Positions 34,666-44,039 of a stretch of DNA of 54,133 nucleotides are shown here, piece after piece. The position numbers and the translations under genes are program-made. A model generated the notes under the pieces. It ran no database searches. It had not been told where the DNA came from and saw nothing but the letters and a program-made list of their open reading frames with translations. The stretch is from positions 1 through 54,133 of the forward strand of contig NZ_FULE01000052.1 in assembly GCF_900163965.1 (NCBI RefSeq). Reading direction: 5' to 3'. The stretch's first letter is position 1; the number at the start of each line of letters is the position of its first letter. The stretch comes from Vibrio ruber DSM 16370. GTDB taxonomy: Bacteria > Pseudomonadota > Gammaproteobacteria > Enterobacterales > Vibrionaceae.

Positions 34666-35316
34666 ATGAAAAAGATAGCTGTCATTTTAAGTGGTTGCGG
34701 CGTCTTCGACGGAGCGGAGATCCACGAAAGTGTTCTGGCACTGCTTGCTATCGAACGTCAAGGTGCAAGCTGGCATTGTTTTGCCCCCGATATTGAGCAA
34801 CACCACGTCGTCAATCACAAAACCGGTGACGTCACCGAAGAAAAAAGAAATGTTCTGACAGAGTCAGCCCGTATCGCCCGCGGTCAGATTACTGACCTCT
34901 CCACTATCAATCCCGGTGAGTATGATGCCTTGCTGTTACCGGGTGGGTTTGGTGCCGCAAAAAATCTGACTGATTTTGCCATTAACGGTGCAGAATGCAG
35001 TATTAATACCCACGTTGCTTCGGCATGTCGCGCTTTCGCCCAGTCGGGCAAACCAGCCGGTTATCTGTGTATTGCACCGGCAATTATCCCGATGATTTAT
35101 GAAGCAGGCGTGCGCGGCACTATCGGTCATGATCCGGATGTCGCAGCTGCATTTCAGGCACTCGGTGGTGAGCACATTGACTGTCCGGTTGATGATATTG
35201 TTTATGATGAACGCTATAACGTATTATCAACCCCCGCCTATATGCTGGCCGGCAGTGTTTCAGAAGCCGCTGCAGGTATAGACAAACTGGTCAAGAAACT
35301 CGTCGAACTGGCTTAA
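34666..35316 (+). CDS. elbB: DJ-1/PfpI-family glyoxalase ElbB
   Basis: 216 residues from ATG 34666, preceded by AAAGGA. It begins MKKIAVILSGCGVFDGAEIH and carries the nucleophile elbow GYLCIAPA (C near 136), with LLLPGGFGAAKNL earlier, the ElbB signature. Such proteins show glyoxalase activity; the old link with isoprenoid synthesis is weak. It follows the LysR gene closely and ends in a strong terminator. Confidence 0.92.
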   Translation: MKKIAVILSGCGVFDGAEIHESVLALLAIERQGASWHCFAPDIEQHHVVNHKTGDVTEEKRNVLTESARIARGQITDLSTINPGEYDALLLPGGFGAAKNLTDFAINGAECSINTHVASACRAFAQSGKPAGYLCIAPAIIPMIYEAGVRGTIGHDPDVAAAFQALGGEHIDCPVDDIVYDERYNVLSTPAYMLAGSVSEAAAGIDKLVKKLVELA

Positions 35317-35730
35317 GTTGTTGAATTTGTATCAACTCCCAGTGATACAATCAGGCCACAGCAAAAAACGATCGGCATTCCTGATCGTTTTTTGCTGTTG
35401 GCGACCAAACTATACATATCCTGTCTTCCGGTCGGTATCGCACTAACCTGGTGCAAAACAACCCGATGATGATTCAGCAATGGGCAATCATCCTCCCACT
35501 CTCGCAAAAAAACATCGCACCTCTGGTATTGATTTATTTTAAGTTATTGAATTTTATAACTTTTAATTCCTGATGTTTTTAACCGCATGATTGGAATGAA
35601 TTTCGCTATCGTCCATGTGTGATCACGTCATTTTGTATCCGGAGCAAACAGCAAACCAATGCTCAGTCTGGTCAGACTCCGTTACTCCGACTATTTTTAA
35701 ACCATCATCATAACCAGTAATGAGGATGTT
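35317..35730. promoter_or_regulatory. elbB terminator and eut promoter region
   Basis: 414 bases without a gene. The first part holds the elbB terminator. The remainder is AT-rich and leads to eutB; AGGATG lies before the ATG. A GTCTGGTCAGAC repeat lies near 35671. I looked for a cobalamin riboswitch, since EutBC needs B12, and saw no B12-box-like sequence. Confidence 0.5.
35358..35400 (+). terminator. Terminator after elbB
   Basis: CAGCAAAAAACGATC and GATCGTTTTTTGCTG form a 15-bp stem with the T run inside its 3' arm. Confidence 0.88.
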
Positions 35731-37131
35731 ATGCCGACCCATTATCGATATCAGCTTGGGACACATCTCTACCAGTTTGCCAGTCTGGCTGAAGTGATGG
35801 CTAAAGCTTCGCCACTCCGTTCAGGAGATCAGCTGGCTGGAGTGGCAGCCCAATCAGCGGAAGAAAGGGTCGTTGCCCAAATGGTTTTGGCAGAGCTGCC
35901 CTTAACCGTTTTTTTGAATGAAGCCCTGATCCCGTATGAACAAGATGAAGTAACCCGCTTAATCATTGATGAACACGATGCCGAAGCCTTTATGACAATT
36001 GCTCATCTGACTGTCGGTGATTTTCGTAACTGGCTACTGCAAGAAACAACCACCGCTGTCGAGCTCGCCCGGATTCAGTCAGGCGTAACACCTGAAATGG
36101 CAGCCGCAGTGAGTAAAATCATGCGTAATCAGGATCTGATTCTGGTTGCAAAGAAATGTCATGTGGTTACACAATTTCGTAACACCATCGGTCTGAGCGG
36201 CCATTTATCGACCCGTCTGCAACCGAACCACCCCACTGATGATATCAACGGCATTGCCGCATCGATCTTTGATGGTTTGATGTATGGTAATGGTGATGCG
36301 GTTATTGGTATCAATCCGGCTACCGACAATGTCAAACAAGCCACGAAACTGATGCATTTAATGGATGATGTCATTCAACATTATGAGATTCCCACCCAAT
36401 CCTGTGTCCTGACCCATGTCACCAATACCATTGAAGCCATTGAGCTGGGTGCACCGGTTGATTTGGTATTTCAATCCATTGCCGGCACAGAATCGACCAA
36501 CCAAGGCTTCGGCATCAATCTCAACCTGCTCGCTGAGGCCCATGATGCAGCCCTGAGCCTCAAACGGGGCACGGTGGGCCACAATGTGATGTATTTCGAA
36601 ACCGGTCAGGGAAGTGCGTTATCCGCCAACGGACATCATGGTATCGACCAACAGACCTGTGAAGCGCGCGCTTATGCAGTGGCGAGAAAGTTTGATCCGC
36701 TGCTGGTCAATACCGTGGTTGGTTTTATCGGCCCCGAATATCTGTTCGACGGCAAGCAGATTACCCGTGCCGGTCTTGAGGATCATTTCTGTGGCAAACT
36801 GCTCGGACTACCGATGGGATGCGACATCTGTTATACCAACCATGCAGACGCAGATCAGAATGATATGGACAATCTGCTCACGCTGTTAGGCGTTGCCGAG
36901 TGTTCTTTCATCATGGGAATCCCCGGCTCTGACGATATCATGCTTAATTATCAGACCACCTCGTTTCATGATGCGTTATATGCCCGTCAGGTGCTCGGTT
37001 TACGGCCGGCACCGGAATTCGATACGTGGCTGAAAAAAATGCAGATCGCACCGTCCGATAGCCATACCCAGTTGTGCGATACCTTACCCCCGTCATTTGC
37101 CCGGCCACTTCAGTTCATTCAGGAGGTTTAA
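35731..37131 (+). CDS. eutB: Ethanolamine ammonia-lyase, large subunit
   Basis: 466-residue TIM-barrel subunit of the B12-dependent enzyme that splits ethanolamine into acetaldehyde and ammonia. Recognisable segments are RNTIGLSGHLSTRLQPNHPT DDINGI, the DGLMYGNGDAVIGINPATDN loop and LFQ/VFQSIAGTESTNQGFGI near 245. Length is normal. Its stop overlaps the eutC start by one base. No reactivase eutA or shell genes are in the window, so this is a cytosolic, minimal system. Confidence 0.95.
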   Translation: MPTHYRYQLGTHLYQFASLAEVMAKASPLRSGDQLAGVAAQSAEERVVAQMVLAELPLTVFLNEALIPYEQDEVTRLIIDEHDAEAFMTIAHLTVGDFRNWLLQETTTAVELARIQSGVTPEMAAAVSKIMRNQDLILVAKKCHVVTQFRNTIGLSGHLSTRLQPNHPTDDINGIAASIFDGLMYGNGDAVIGINPATDNVKQATKLMHLMDDVIQHYEIPTQSCVLTHVTNTIEAIELGAPVDLVFQSIAGTESTNQGFGINLNLLAEAHDAALSLKRGTVGHNVMYFETGQGSALSANGHHGIDQQTCEARAYAVARKFDPLLVNTVVGFIGPEYLFDGKQITRAGLEDHFCGKLLGLPMGCDICYTNHADADQNDMDNLLTLLGVAECSFIMGIPGSDDIMLNYQTTSFHDALYARQVLGLRPAPEFDTWLKKMQIAPSDSHTQLCDTLPPSFARPLQFIQEV

Positions 37132-38000
37132 TGAATTCCCGCCACCTTTCGAGCAATGCTGCAGACGATTCCGGAGAAACCTATGTTCATCATGATCCCT
37201 GGGAAAAATTGCGCCAGTTTACTCATGCCCGGATTGGAATAGGCCGTGCCGGAACCAGTGTCCCAACCCGAGCATTACTCCAGTTTCAGTTATCTCATGC
37301 TCAGGCCATCGATGCGGTGCATGTCCCTTTAGACGTTTCAGACTTATACCACCAGTTTGAGGCAAATCCGCTGTTCTCACCCTATCTGCCCGCCTTTGAA
37401 CTCCATAGTCAGGCACAGCACCGAATGGAATACCTACAACGTCCGGATTACGGGCGCTGTCTGAATGAAGCTTCTGTTTATCAGTTGCAGCAATATCAGC
37501 AGCCCGAAACAGAATTTGATCTCGCGATTGTGATTGCTGACGGCCTGTCCTCCTATGCAATCACCCATCATGCAGCGCCATTCCTGACACATTTACTTGA
37601 TCAATTGCATCATGACCCGCACCAGAACTGGCGTATCGCGCCACTGTGTATTGTTGAACAAGGGCGTGTTGCTGTGGGTGATGATGTCGGTGCGGCATTG
37701 AATGCCAAAGAAGTTCTGGTGTTGATTGGAGAACGCCCCGGACTTAGCTCTCCGGATAGTATGGGGCTCTATCTGACATGGCACCCACACCGGGGCACGG
37801 AAGATTCTCTGCGTAACTGCATTTCCAACGTCAGACCCGAAGGGTTGGACTACCAACAAGCCGCCTGTAAATGTTTCTACTTGCTTACAGAATCGCGGCG
37901 TCTGCATCAGACCGGTGTCGGACTCAAAGATCGCTCTGAAGATAAAGCGCTGCAAACCGGTACGACGCCCACATTCTGTCTGGTTGATACATCAAAATAA
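37131..38000 (+). CDS. eutC: Ethanolamine ammonia-lyase, small subunit
   Basis: 289 residues from the ATG at 37131, which overlaps the eutB TAA by one base and is preceded by AGGAGG; an earlier in-frame ATG lies within eutB. Landmarks are HDPWEKLRQFTHARIGIGRA GTSVPTRALLQFQ, VIADGLSSYAI and LIGERPGLSSPDSMGLYLTW, the adenosylcobalamin-binding part. It forms the lyase with EutB. Confidence 0.95.
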   Translation: MNSRHLSSNAADDSGETYVHHDPWEKLRQFTHARIGIGRAGTSVPTRALLQFQLSHAQAIDAVHVPLDVSDLYHQFEANPLFSPYLPAFELHSQAQHRMEYLQRPDYGRCLNEASVYQLQQYQQPETEFDLAIVIADGLSSYAITHHAAPFLTHLLDQLHHDPHQNWRIAPLCIVEQGRVAVGDDVGAALNAKEVLVLIGERPGLSSPDSMGLYLTWHPHRGTEDSLRNCISNVRPEGLDYQQAACKCFYLLTESRRLHQTGVGLKDRSEDKALQTGTTPTFCLVDTSK

Positions 38001-38015
38001 TCCACTTCATCGACG

Positions 38016-38054
38016 GTTCATCCCCTTTCTGAGAGATCAGAAAGGGATGAATTC
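38016..38054 (+). terminator. Terminator-like hairpin after eutC
   Basis: TCATCCCCTTTCT and AGAAAGGGATGA pair with one bulged C. No strong T run follows, so efficiency is uncertain. Confidence 0.5.
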
Positions 38055-38238
38055 AGTCATCCGGATATTTCATGGATCAATGTATTCCTGCTCACATATT
38101 GACCATTATGTCACTCATTCGTGCCTTGCTTATTCATCTGATCACAGTTAACCTGTTCCGAAAACAATAAAATAAAACACCATTTTAAAATAAAAATAAA
38201 CAGTTTTCATTTTACCTAATAACAAAAGGAACCTCTGT

Positions 38239-40857
38239 ATGAATCATCTGACAACGACAGGTTTAGGGCTCACCTCCCTCCTCTGTCTTTCTTCTGCCAT
38301 CGCAGCCCCACTCTATGACACTAAAGTCGCATTAGATGGTTCTGCGGACTTTACTTCAATCCAGCAGGCCATTAACAGTGCTCCGGATGATGGAAAACCG
38401 TACGTCATCTATGTCACCAATGGGATCTATCACGAAAAACTCAATGTTTCCCGTCCCAATATTATGCTCATCGGTGAAAATCGCGATCAGACGGTCATTA
38501 CCGCAACCACCGCCAATGGCACATTGGATGAAAATGGCAAGAAATACGGCACATCCGGCAGTCGTACTGTGTACATCAATGCGGCCAATTTCACCGCCCG
38601 CTCTCTGACCATCGAAAACGGGTTTGATTTTCCGGCCAATCAGGCCAAAAGTGATGATGATCCGACCAAGATCCGCGGAACACAGGCCGTTGCGCTATTG
38701 GTTTCCACCAAAGCGGATCGCTCACAGTTCAAAGATGTCCGGCTGGTGAGCTACCAAGATACGGTCTATCTGCGCGCGCCGCATACCTATGTTGATAACT
38801 CCGTGATTACCGGCACCGTCGATTTTATCTTCGGTGAAGGCACCGCTCTGTTTGAAAACAGTCAATTGATCGCCCGGTATCGTGATGATGTGGCACCGGG
38901 CAACACCCAAGGTTACCTGACAGCCCCCAGCACAGATATCAGCTCCCCTTTCGGCCTGGTATTTAAAGATTGTCAGTTATCCAAAGAAGCCGCAGTTCCG
39001 GCTGCGAGTTATGGTCTGGGACGTCCTTGGCATCCGACCCGGACATTCGAAGATGGCCGCTATGCCGATCCGAATGCCATCGGCCATACGGCCTTCATCA
39101 ACTGTGATGTAGACGACCATATTTTTGGCTGGGATAAAATGAGCGGTAAAGACATCCATGGCAATGTCATCTGGTTCTACCCTGAAGACAGTCGTTTCTG
39201 GGAATATCAAAATACCGGTGCCGGCACAGCCGATGCTTCCGATACAACCAGGCGGCAACTGAGTGATGCCGATGCGGCACAGTATACCCGCAGTCATATT
39301 TTGGACGGCTGGCAACCCGATGTTTCTCTCGGCCCACAAAGTATGCTCAAGGGTCAGGTAATTCATTCGCAAATGACTTTCCCTGCCAAAGTTCGCCTGA
39401 AAGGCAGCAGCGGTCAGACAGCGACCACTTTGACCGATTCTGCCGGATATTACCAAGCATCAATTGCAGGTATGACCCCACCGGTTCTGGTCGCGGTTGA
39501 TGATCAAAGCGGCTCTTCCTGTCTGCACAGAGACACCTACCAGTCAGTCTGTGCCAGCGCTTTGGTCAGTGACATCAATAATAACGGCACGACCATCGGT
39601 AACGTCAATCCGTTCAGTGATCTGATTGTCTCCGTACTTGCTGCGCATGAAGGGATTAACGGTCCGGCCTTACTCAATGAAATGGATCAGTTACCGGCCT
39701 TTTCGGCAGCGGTACAACAGCAAGCACAGCAAAATTTCACAACCGCCTTCCAGTCTGTTGCCGAAGCATATGGCATCGATGCTCAGCAATCATGGGATCC
39801 CGTCAGTTATTCGCAGCGCTATGAGCCGGTCATTCGTAAACTTGCCAGTCAGGTTATCCATAATCGTGGCTATGACACCCATACGGGATTAACGGCCAAA
39901 ACCTACCTGACCGACTTGGCATTTCATTCGGTTCTCGCTGCAGATACGGTCGCAGGATACCAAGTTACCGGTGAACAGCTAGCCGACACCAAGCAGTTGA
40001 TTCAGTCAGCCAAACGACGGATCTTTCTGGTCGGTGATTCAACCGTCTCCAACTACGACAATGAAGTTTATCCGCGGATGGGATGGGGACAGGCATTTGC
40101 TGACATGGTATCCAATGGTCGGCGGTTACAAGTTGTCAATGCCGCTCGCTCAGGGCGAAGTTCAAAAGATTTCATCAACGCCCGCTGGCTCAGCCAGATT
40201 GAGTCGCAGGTTCGGCCCCATGATTTTCTGCTGATTCAGTTTGGGCACAATGATGAAAAATGTAACGGGGCAAAAGCAGGACGGGGTGCTGTTGATGTGG
40301 CAAACTTATGTACCTACCCGAACGATGGCTGGGGTAATCCTCAGTACCCATTTTTGGCATGGAACGATTCCTTTCAGCACTCGCTCGAAAGATACCTAAA
40401 TTTTGCGCGTCGTCATCACATGCATCCGGTGTTGATTACCCCGGTTCCCCGAGCAAAAAGCATTCATGGCGGTAATGGCACACCAATCACGCCACAGCAG
40501 CATATCACGGCACAAAATGCAGATAACGGCTATCAATATGTCGGAAACTATACCCAAACGATTGAAGACACGGCTCGGATCAATCATGTACCGCTGATCG
40601 ACCTACAGGCCATGGTGATTGATATGGTCAACCAGACCAGCGATGACGAATGGAAAAATATCTGGCTCGCGGTTGATCCCGAGCAGTACCCTTATTACAA
40701 AGGCCGGAGCGGATCACTTGAAAAACCGGATACCACCCATTTTCAACAGCAAGGCGCCCAACGGATTGCTCAACTGGTGATTCAGGCCATTCAGCACAAT
40801 CCATCACTGCATCATCTCGCGCGGCAACTTCCCCGTCTGTCGCATGACAATTTCTGA
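38239..40857 (+). CDS. Secreted pectinesterase fused to rhamnogalacturonan-acetylesterase-like domain (CE8-CE12)
   Basis: 872 residues with a Sec signal peptide (cut near residue 23). Residues 24 to about 365 form a CE8 pectin methylesterase: GTQAVAL (Q149), QDTVYL (Q173, D174), DFIFGEG (D195) and GRPWHP (R262). A middle region (about 368-590) starts like a carboxypeptidase-regulatory fold (LKGQVIHSQMTFPAKVRLKG) and becomes helical. From 592 on is an SGNH esterase of CE12 type: GDSTVSNY (S601), GRSSKDF, GHND (669-672) and DTTHF (D831, H834). Together it could remove methyl and acetyl groups from pectin outside the cell. No lyase or transporter genes are nearby. Confidence 0.88.
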   Translation: MNHLTTTGLGLTSLLCLSSAIAAPLYDTKVALDGSADFTSIQQAINSAPDDGKPYVIYVTNGIYHEKLNVSRPNIMLIGENRDQTVITATTANGTLDENGKKYGTSGSRTVYINAANFTARSLTIENGFDFPANQAKSDDDPTKIRGTQAVALLVSTKADRSQFKDVRLVSYQDTVYLRAPHTYVDNSVITGTVDFIFGEGTALFENSQLIARYRDDVAPGNTQGYLTAPSTDISSPFGLVFKDCQLSKEAAVPAASYGLGRPWHPTRTFEDGRYADPNAIGHTAFINCDVDDHIFGWDKMSGKDIHGNVIWFYPEDSRFWEYQNTGAGTADASDTTRRQLSDADAAQYTRSHILDGWQPDVSLGPQSMLKGQVIHSQMTFPAKVRLKGSSGQTATTLTDSAGYYQASIAGMTPPVLVAVDDQSGSSCLHRDTYQSVCASALVSDINNNGTTIGNVNPFSDLIVSVLAAHEGINGPALLNEMDQLPAFSAAVQQQAQQNFTTAFQSVAEAYGIDAQQSWDPVSYSQRYEPVIRKLASQVIHNRGYDTHTGLTAKTYLTDLAFHSVLAADTVAGYQVTGEQLADTKQLIQSAKRRIFLVGDSTVSNYDNEVYPRMGWGQAFADMVSNGRRLQVVNAARSGRSSKDFINARWLSQIESQVRPHDFLLIQFGHNDEKCNGAKAGRGAVDVANLCTYPNDGWGNPQYPFLAWNDSFQHSLERYLNFARRHHMHPVLITPVPRAKSIHGGNGTPITPQQHITAQNADNGYQYVGNYTQTIEDTARINHVPLIDLQAMVIDMVNQTSDDEWKNIWLAVDPEQYPYYKGRSGSLEKPDTTHFQQQGAQRIAQLVIQAIQHNPSLHHLARQLPRLSHDNF

Positions 40858-40909
40858 TTCAGGCATTTTCTGGCTCAATTGTTTGCATGACGTAATTGTT
40901 CAGATAACA

Positions 40910-40970
40910 AAAGTGTTTGTATAGCTAAAGTGTTTGTATAGCTAAAGTGTTTGTATAGCTAAAGTGTTTG
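40910..40970. repeat. 17-bp tandem repeat, about 3.6 copies
   Basis: AAAGTGTTTGTATAGCT is repeated exactly three times (40910, 40927, 40944) and a fourth copy is cut after 10 bases. It lies 53 bases after the pectinesterase gene and before its terminator. Identical copies suggest recent slippage. Confidence 0.92.
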
Positions 40971-40979
40971 CAACATCCA

Positions 40980-41014
40980 TAAAAAAACCGAGTGTTAAAC
41001 ACTCGGTTTTTCCT
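40980..41014 (+). terminator. Bidirectional terminator between pectinesterase and folE
   Basis: AAAACCGAGTGTT-AA-ACACTCGGTTTT has an 11-13-bp stem with A and T runs on both sides. Confidence 0.88.
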
Positions 41015-41095
41015 TTCAACCTGTTCGCTGTTAACCGCCCGTTCTCTTTAACCGGGGAGACTGCCAGCCTTAGAAACGTTCAACCTAACAGACTT

Positions 41096-41752
41096 TTAAC
41101 CTAAAAGACCATGTAAAAATTCGGAGCGCGTAGCAGGGTTCGACTTGAACAATCCCCCCAGTGCGGTCGTCGTCGTTTCACTGGTTGCATCCATCACGCC
41201 ACGGGCTTTAACACAATAGTGGGTCGCATCAATCGTCACCGCGACATCATCTGTTTCTAACAGCACTTGTAATGCCACCAGAATCTGCTGGGTCATTCGT
41301 TCTTGCACCTGTGGGCGCTGGGAAAAGAAACGAACAATCCGGTTAATTTTCGATAAACCGATAATTTTGCCACGGGGAATGTAGGCAACTGCTGCTTTTC
41401 CGTCAATGGTGACCAAATGGTGTTCGCAGGTACTGGTCACGGTAATGTCTTTAACCCGAACCATCTCACTGACTTTCATTTTATTTTCAATCAGGGTGAT
41501 CTTCGGAAAATTTTGATAATCCAGACCGGAGAACACTTCATCCACATACATTTTGGCAATACGATGCGGTGTTTCTTCAAGGCTATCATCGGTTAAATCC
41601 AGTCCGAGCAGATTGAGAATCTCACGCATGTGATATTCTATTTTTTCTTTCTTCTCTTCCCGTCCAATCGAATTCAAACGCATCGGCGTTTCTAAACCAC
41701 GATGTTCGAGTGCATTTTTGACCAGCAAAGCAGACTCGCTCAAACCTGACAT
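41096..41752 (-). CDS. folE: GTP cyclohydrolase I
   Basis: 218 residues; converts GTP to dihydroneopterin triphosphate, the first step of folate synthesis. Zinc ligands are in STCEHHLVTIDGKAAVAYIP (CEHH near 109) and HYCVKARGVMD (C near 180). ETPHRIAKMYVDEVFSGLDY is the family's central segment. Length is as expected. It is divergent from moeA across 259 bases, the arrangement known from enterics and vibrios. Confidence 0.96.
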   Translation of the reverse strand: MSGLSESALLVKNALEHRGLETPMRLNSIGREEKKEKIEYHMREILNLLGLDLTDDSLEETPHRIAKMYVDEVFSGLDYQNFPKITLIENKMKVSEMVRVKDITVTSTCEHHLVTIDGKAAVAYIPRGKIIGLSKINRIVRFFSQRPQVQERMTQQILVALQVLLETDDVAVTIDATHYCVKARGVMDATSETTTTALGGLFKSNPATRSEFLHGLLG

Positions 41753-42011
41753 GACATAACCTCTCTTGATTCAACCCTTCCTCCGGATGGCTGACAAGGA
41801 TACTCGGAATTTGTCATAATTACATCCACAATTTAAGGCAGGAAATCAGAACCATCTCAACACATAATAATTGATGAATTCATCTGTAGAGCTGCCGCAT
41901 TAAAAAGTGCAATTCATTGCATCAAAATATTCATGAAAGCACACTCGGTATGAAACGATTCATGCTAAAGTAACCCCTCAAGATTATATAACGCGAATTA
42001 GGATAATAGAT

Positions 42012-43247
42012 ATGGGATGCTGTGATACCCAAGGACTTCTCCCGATTGAAGATGCGATTCAAACCATGCTGGCTGATGTTTCTCCGCTAAAAATCAGTCA
42101 AAAACTTCCTCTTGAAACAGCATTAGGTCATGTGCTCGCCGAAGATGTCCGCTCTCCGATTGATGTTCCTCCTTTTGATAATTCAGCAATGGACGGTTAT
42201 GCCGTCCGGACTCAAGACCTCACCACAACAGACACGCTCCCGCTGGCGGGAAAAGCATTTGCCGGGCAGCCTTTTAGTGGCGAATGGCCGGAAAAAACCT
42301 GCATTCGAATCATGACTGGCGCTCCCGTTCCCACTGGTTGTGATGCCGTGATTATGCAGGAGAAAACCGAAGCAACCCCAGAAGGGATTCACTTCCTCAC
42401 TTCTCAGGTGAAAGCACAGGCCAATATTCGTCCTCAAGGTGATGACTTCAAACAGAATGAGGTTGTGCTCCCTGCCGGCAGCCGTCTGACCGTCCGGGAC
42501 TTACCGCTACTGGCATCATTGGGGATTAGTCAGGTACTGGTGCTGCGCAAACCCAAAGTTGCGATTTTCTCAACCGGGGATGAACTTAAACCGGTGGGTG
42601 AAAAGCTCGACGCAGGACAGATCTACGACAGTAATCGCTATGCCATCCGCCCTATTCTCGAAAATTTCGGTTGTGATGTGATTGACTTAGGGATCATTCC
42701 CGATAACCAAACACAACTCACAGAAACATTCCAACAAGCCCAGTCGCTTGCGGATGTTGTCATTACATCGGGCGGCGTGAGTGTCGGAGAAGCCGACTAC
42801 ACCAAAACCATTCTCGAATCGCTCGGTACAATCAATTTCTGGAAAATCGCCATTAAGCCGGGTAAACCCTTTGCTTTCGGTAAACTGAATCATTCGCTAT
42901 TTTGCGGGCTCCCCGGGAATCCGGTTTCTGCGGTGGTGACTTTATACGTTTTAGTTCAACCGATGCTCGCCAAACTCGCAGGCCATACCCAGTGGCAGGC
43001 GCCAGCACAAATACAAGCCACCAGCAAGGTTTCATTTAAGAAATCTCCCGGGCGAACCGACTATCAACGCGGGGTTTTCAGCGTAGAAAACGGGCAAATC
43101 GTTGTTGATAATGCAGGCAACCAAAGCTCCGGGGCATTCCGCGCAATGAGTACCGCCAACTGTTTCATCGTTCTCGAACAGCAACGCGGTTCGGTTGAAG
43201 CCGGTGAGACCGTCACTATCGAACCGTTTAACCCGGCACTATATTAG
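42012..43247 (+). CDS. moeA: Molybdopterin molybdenumtransferase MoeA
   Basis: 411 residues; inserts molybdenum into adenylylated molybdopterin. Motifs include PPFDNSAMDGYA, TGAPVPTGCDAVIMQE, STGDEL, SGGVSVGEADY and FGKLNH..FGLPGNPVS (read as CGLPGNPVSAVVT). AGGA lies before the ATG. It is followed after 11 bases by moeB, so the two form an operon. Confidence 0.95.
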   Translation: MGCCDTQGLLPIEDAIQTMLADVSPLKISQKLPLETALGHVLAEDVRSPIDVPPFDNSAMDGYAVRTQDLTTTDTLPLAGKAFAGQPFSGEWPEKTCIRIMTGAPVPTGCDAVIMQEKTEATPEGIHFLTSQVKAQANIRPQGDDFKQNEVVLPAGSRLTVRDLPLLASLGISQVLVLRKPKVAIFSTGDELKPVGEKLDAGQIYDSNRYAIRPILENFGCDVIDLGIIPDNQTQLTETFQQAQSLADVVITSGGVSVGEADYTKTILESLGTINFWKIAIKPGKPFAFGKLNHSLFCGLPGNPVSAVVTLYVLVQPMLAKLAGHTQWQAPAQIQATSKVSFKKSPGRTDYQRGVFSVENGQIVVDNAGNQSSGAFRAMSTANCFIVLEQQRGSVEAGETVTIEPFNPALY

Positions 43248-43258
43248 AGAGCAACGCA

Positions 43259-44029
43259 ATGACGACGCATGACGAGTTGCTCAGTGATGACGAGCATCTG
43301 CGCTACAACCGCCAGATTATCCTGAAACAGTTTGATTTTGAGGGACAAGAAGCGCTCAAACAGGGGCGGGTGCTGATCATCGGTGCCGGTGGTCTGGGGT
43401 GTGCAGCCAGCCAATATCTTGCCAGTGCCGGCGTTGGTAATCTCACACTGGTTGATGATGATGTGGTGGAATTATCCAATCTGCAGCGACAAATTCTACA
43501 CACCGATCAGGATATCGGACGGCTGAAAGTTGACTCTGCCGCAGATTCACTCCGTCAACTCAACCCTTACCTTCGGGTTAAAACGATAGCCCGACGGCTT
43601 GACGAACCTTCGCTATTGGCACTGATGGCACATCATGATGCCGTACTGGATGCCAGTGACAATATCGCCACCCGTAATCAGCTCAATCAACTCTGTTTTC
43701 AAACCAAGACACCACTCATCTCCGGTGCGGCAATCCGTATGGAAGGTTTCTTAAGTGTCTTTACCTATCAAACCGGTGAGCCTTGTTATCAGTGCTTTAG
43801 CACATTATTTGGTAATCATGCGCCGACTTGTGTCGAAAATGGTGTACTTGCGCCAGTCGTCGGGGTGATTGGTGCGATGCAAGCACTGGAAACACTCAAA
43901 GTATTGGCGAATTACGGTCAGCCGTTGCGAGGTAAAGTGCTGTTATTAGACGCGATGACGCTGTCATGGCAAGCAATGACTCTCCCCCAGCGGAAGAATT
44001 GTCCGGTCTGTTGCAGCAACGTTGATTGA
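43259..44029 (+). CDS. moeB: Molybdopterin-synthase adenylyltransferase MoeB
   Basis: 256 residues of the E1/ThiF family; adenylates the C-terminal glycine of MoaD before sulfur transfer. The nucleotide-binding GAGGLGCAASQYLASAGVG is near 42-60, the catalytic Asp/Arg region LSNLQRQILHTDQDIG follows near 72, and zinc ligands are CYQCF and CPVCC. It overlaps no gene and follows moeA by 11 bases. Confidence 0.94.
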   Translation: MTTHDELLSDDEHLRYNRQIILKQFDFEGQEALKQGRVLIIGAGGLGCAASQYLASAGVGNLTLVDDDVVELSNLQRQILHTDQDIGRLKVDSAADSLRQLNPYLRVKTIARRLDEPSLLALMAHHDAVLDASDNIATRNQLNQLCFQTKTPLISGAAIRMEGFLSVFTYQTGEPCYQCFSTLFGNHAPTCVENGVLAPVVGVIGAMQALETLKVLANYGQPLRGKVLLLDAMTLSWQAMTLPQRKNCPVCCSNVD

Positions 44030-44039
44030 ATCGGCACAA

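Noticed and set aside
35400..35730. Cobalamin riboswitch before eutB
   Set aside because: Expected for a B12 enzyme, but no B12-box-like sequence or matching fold was found by eye.
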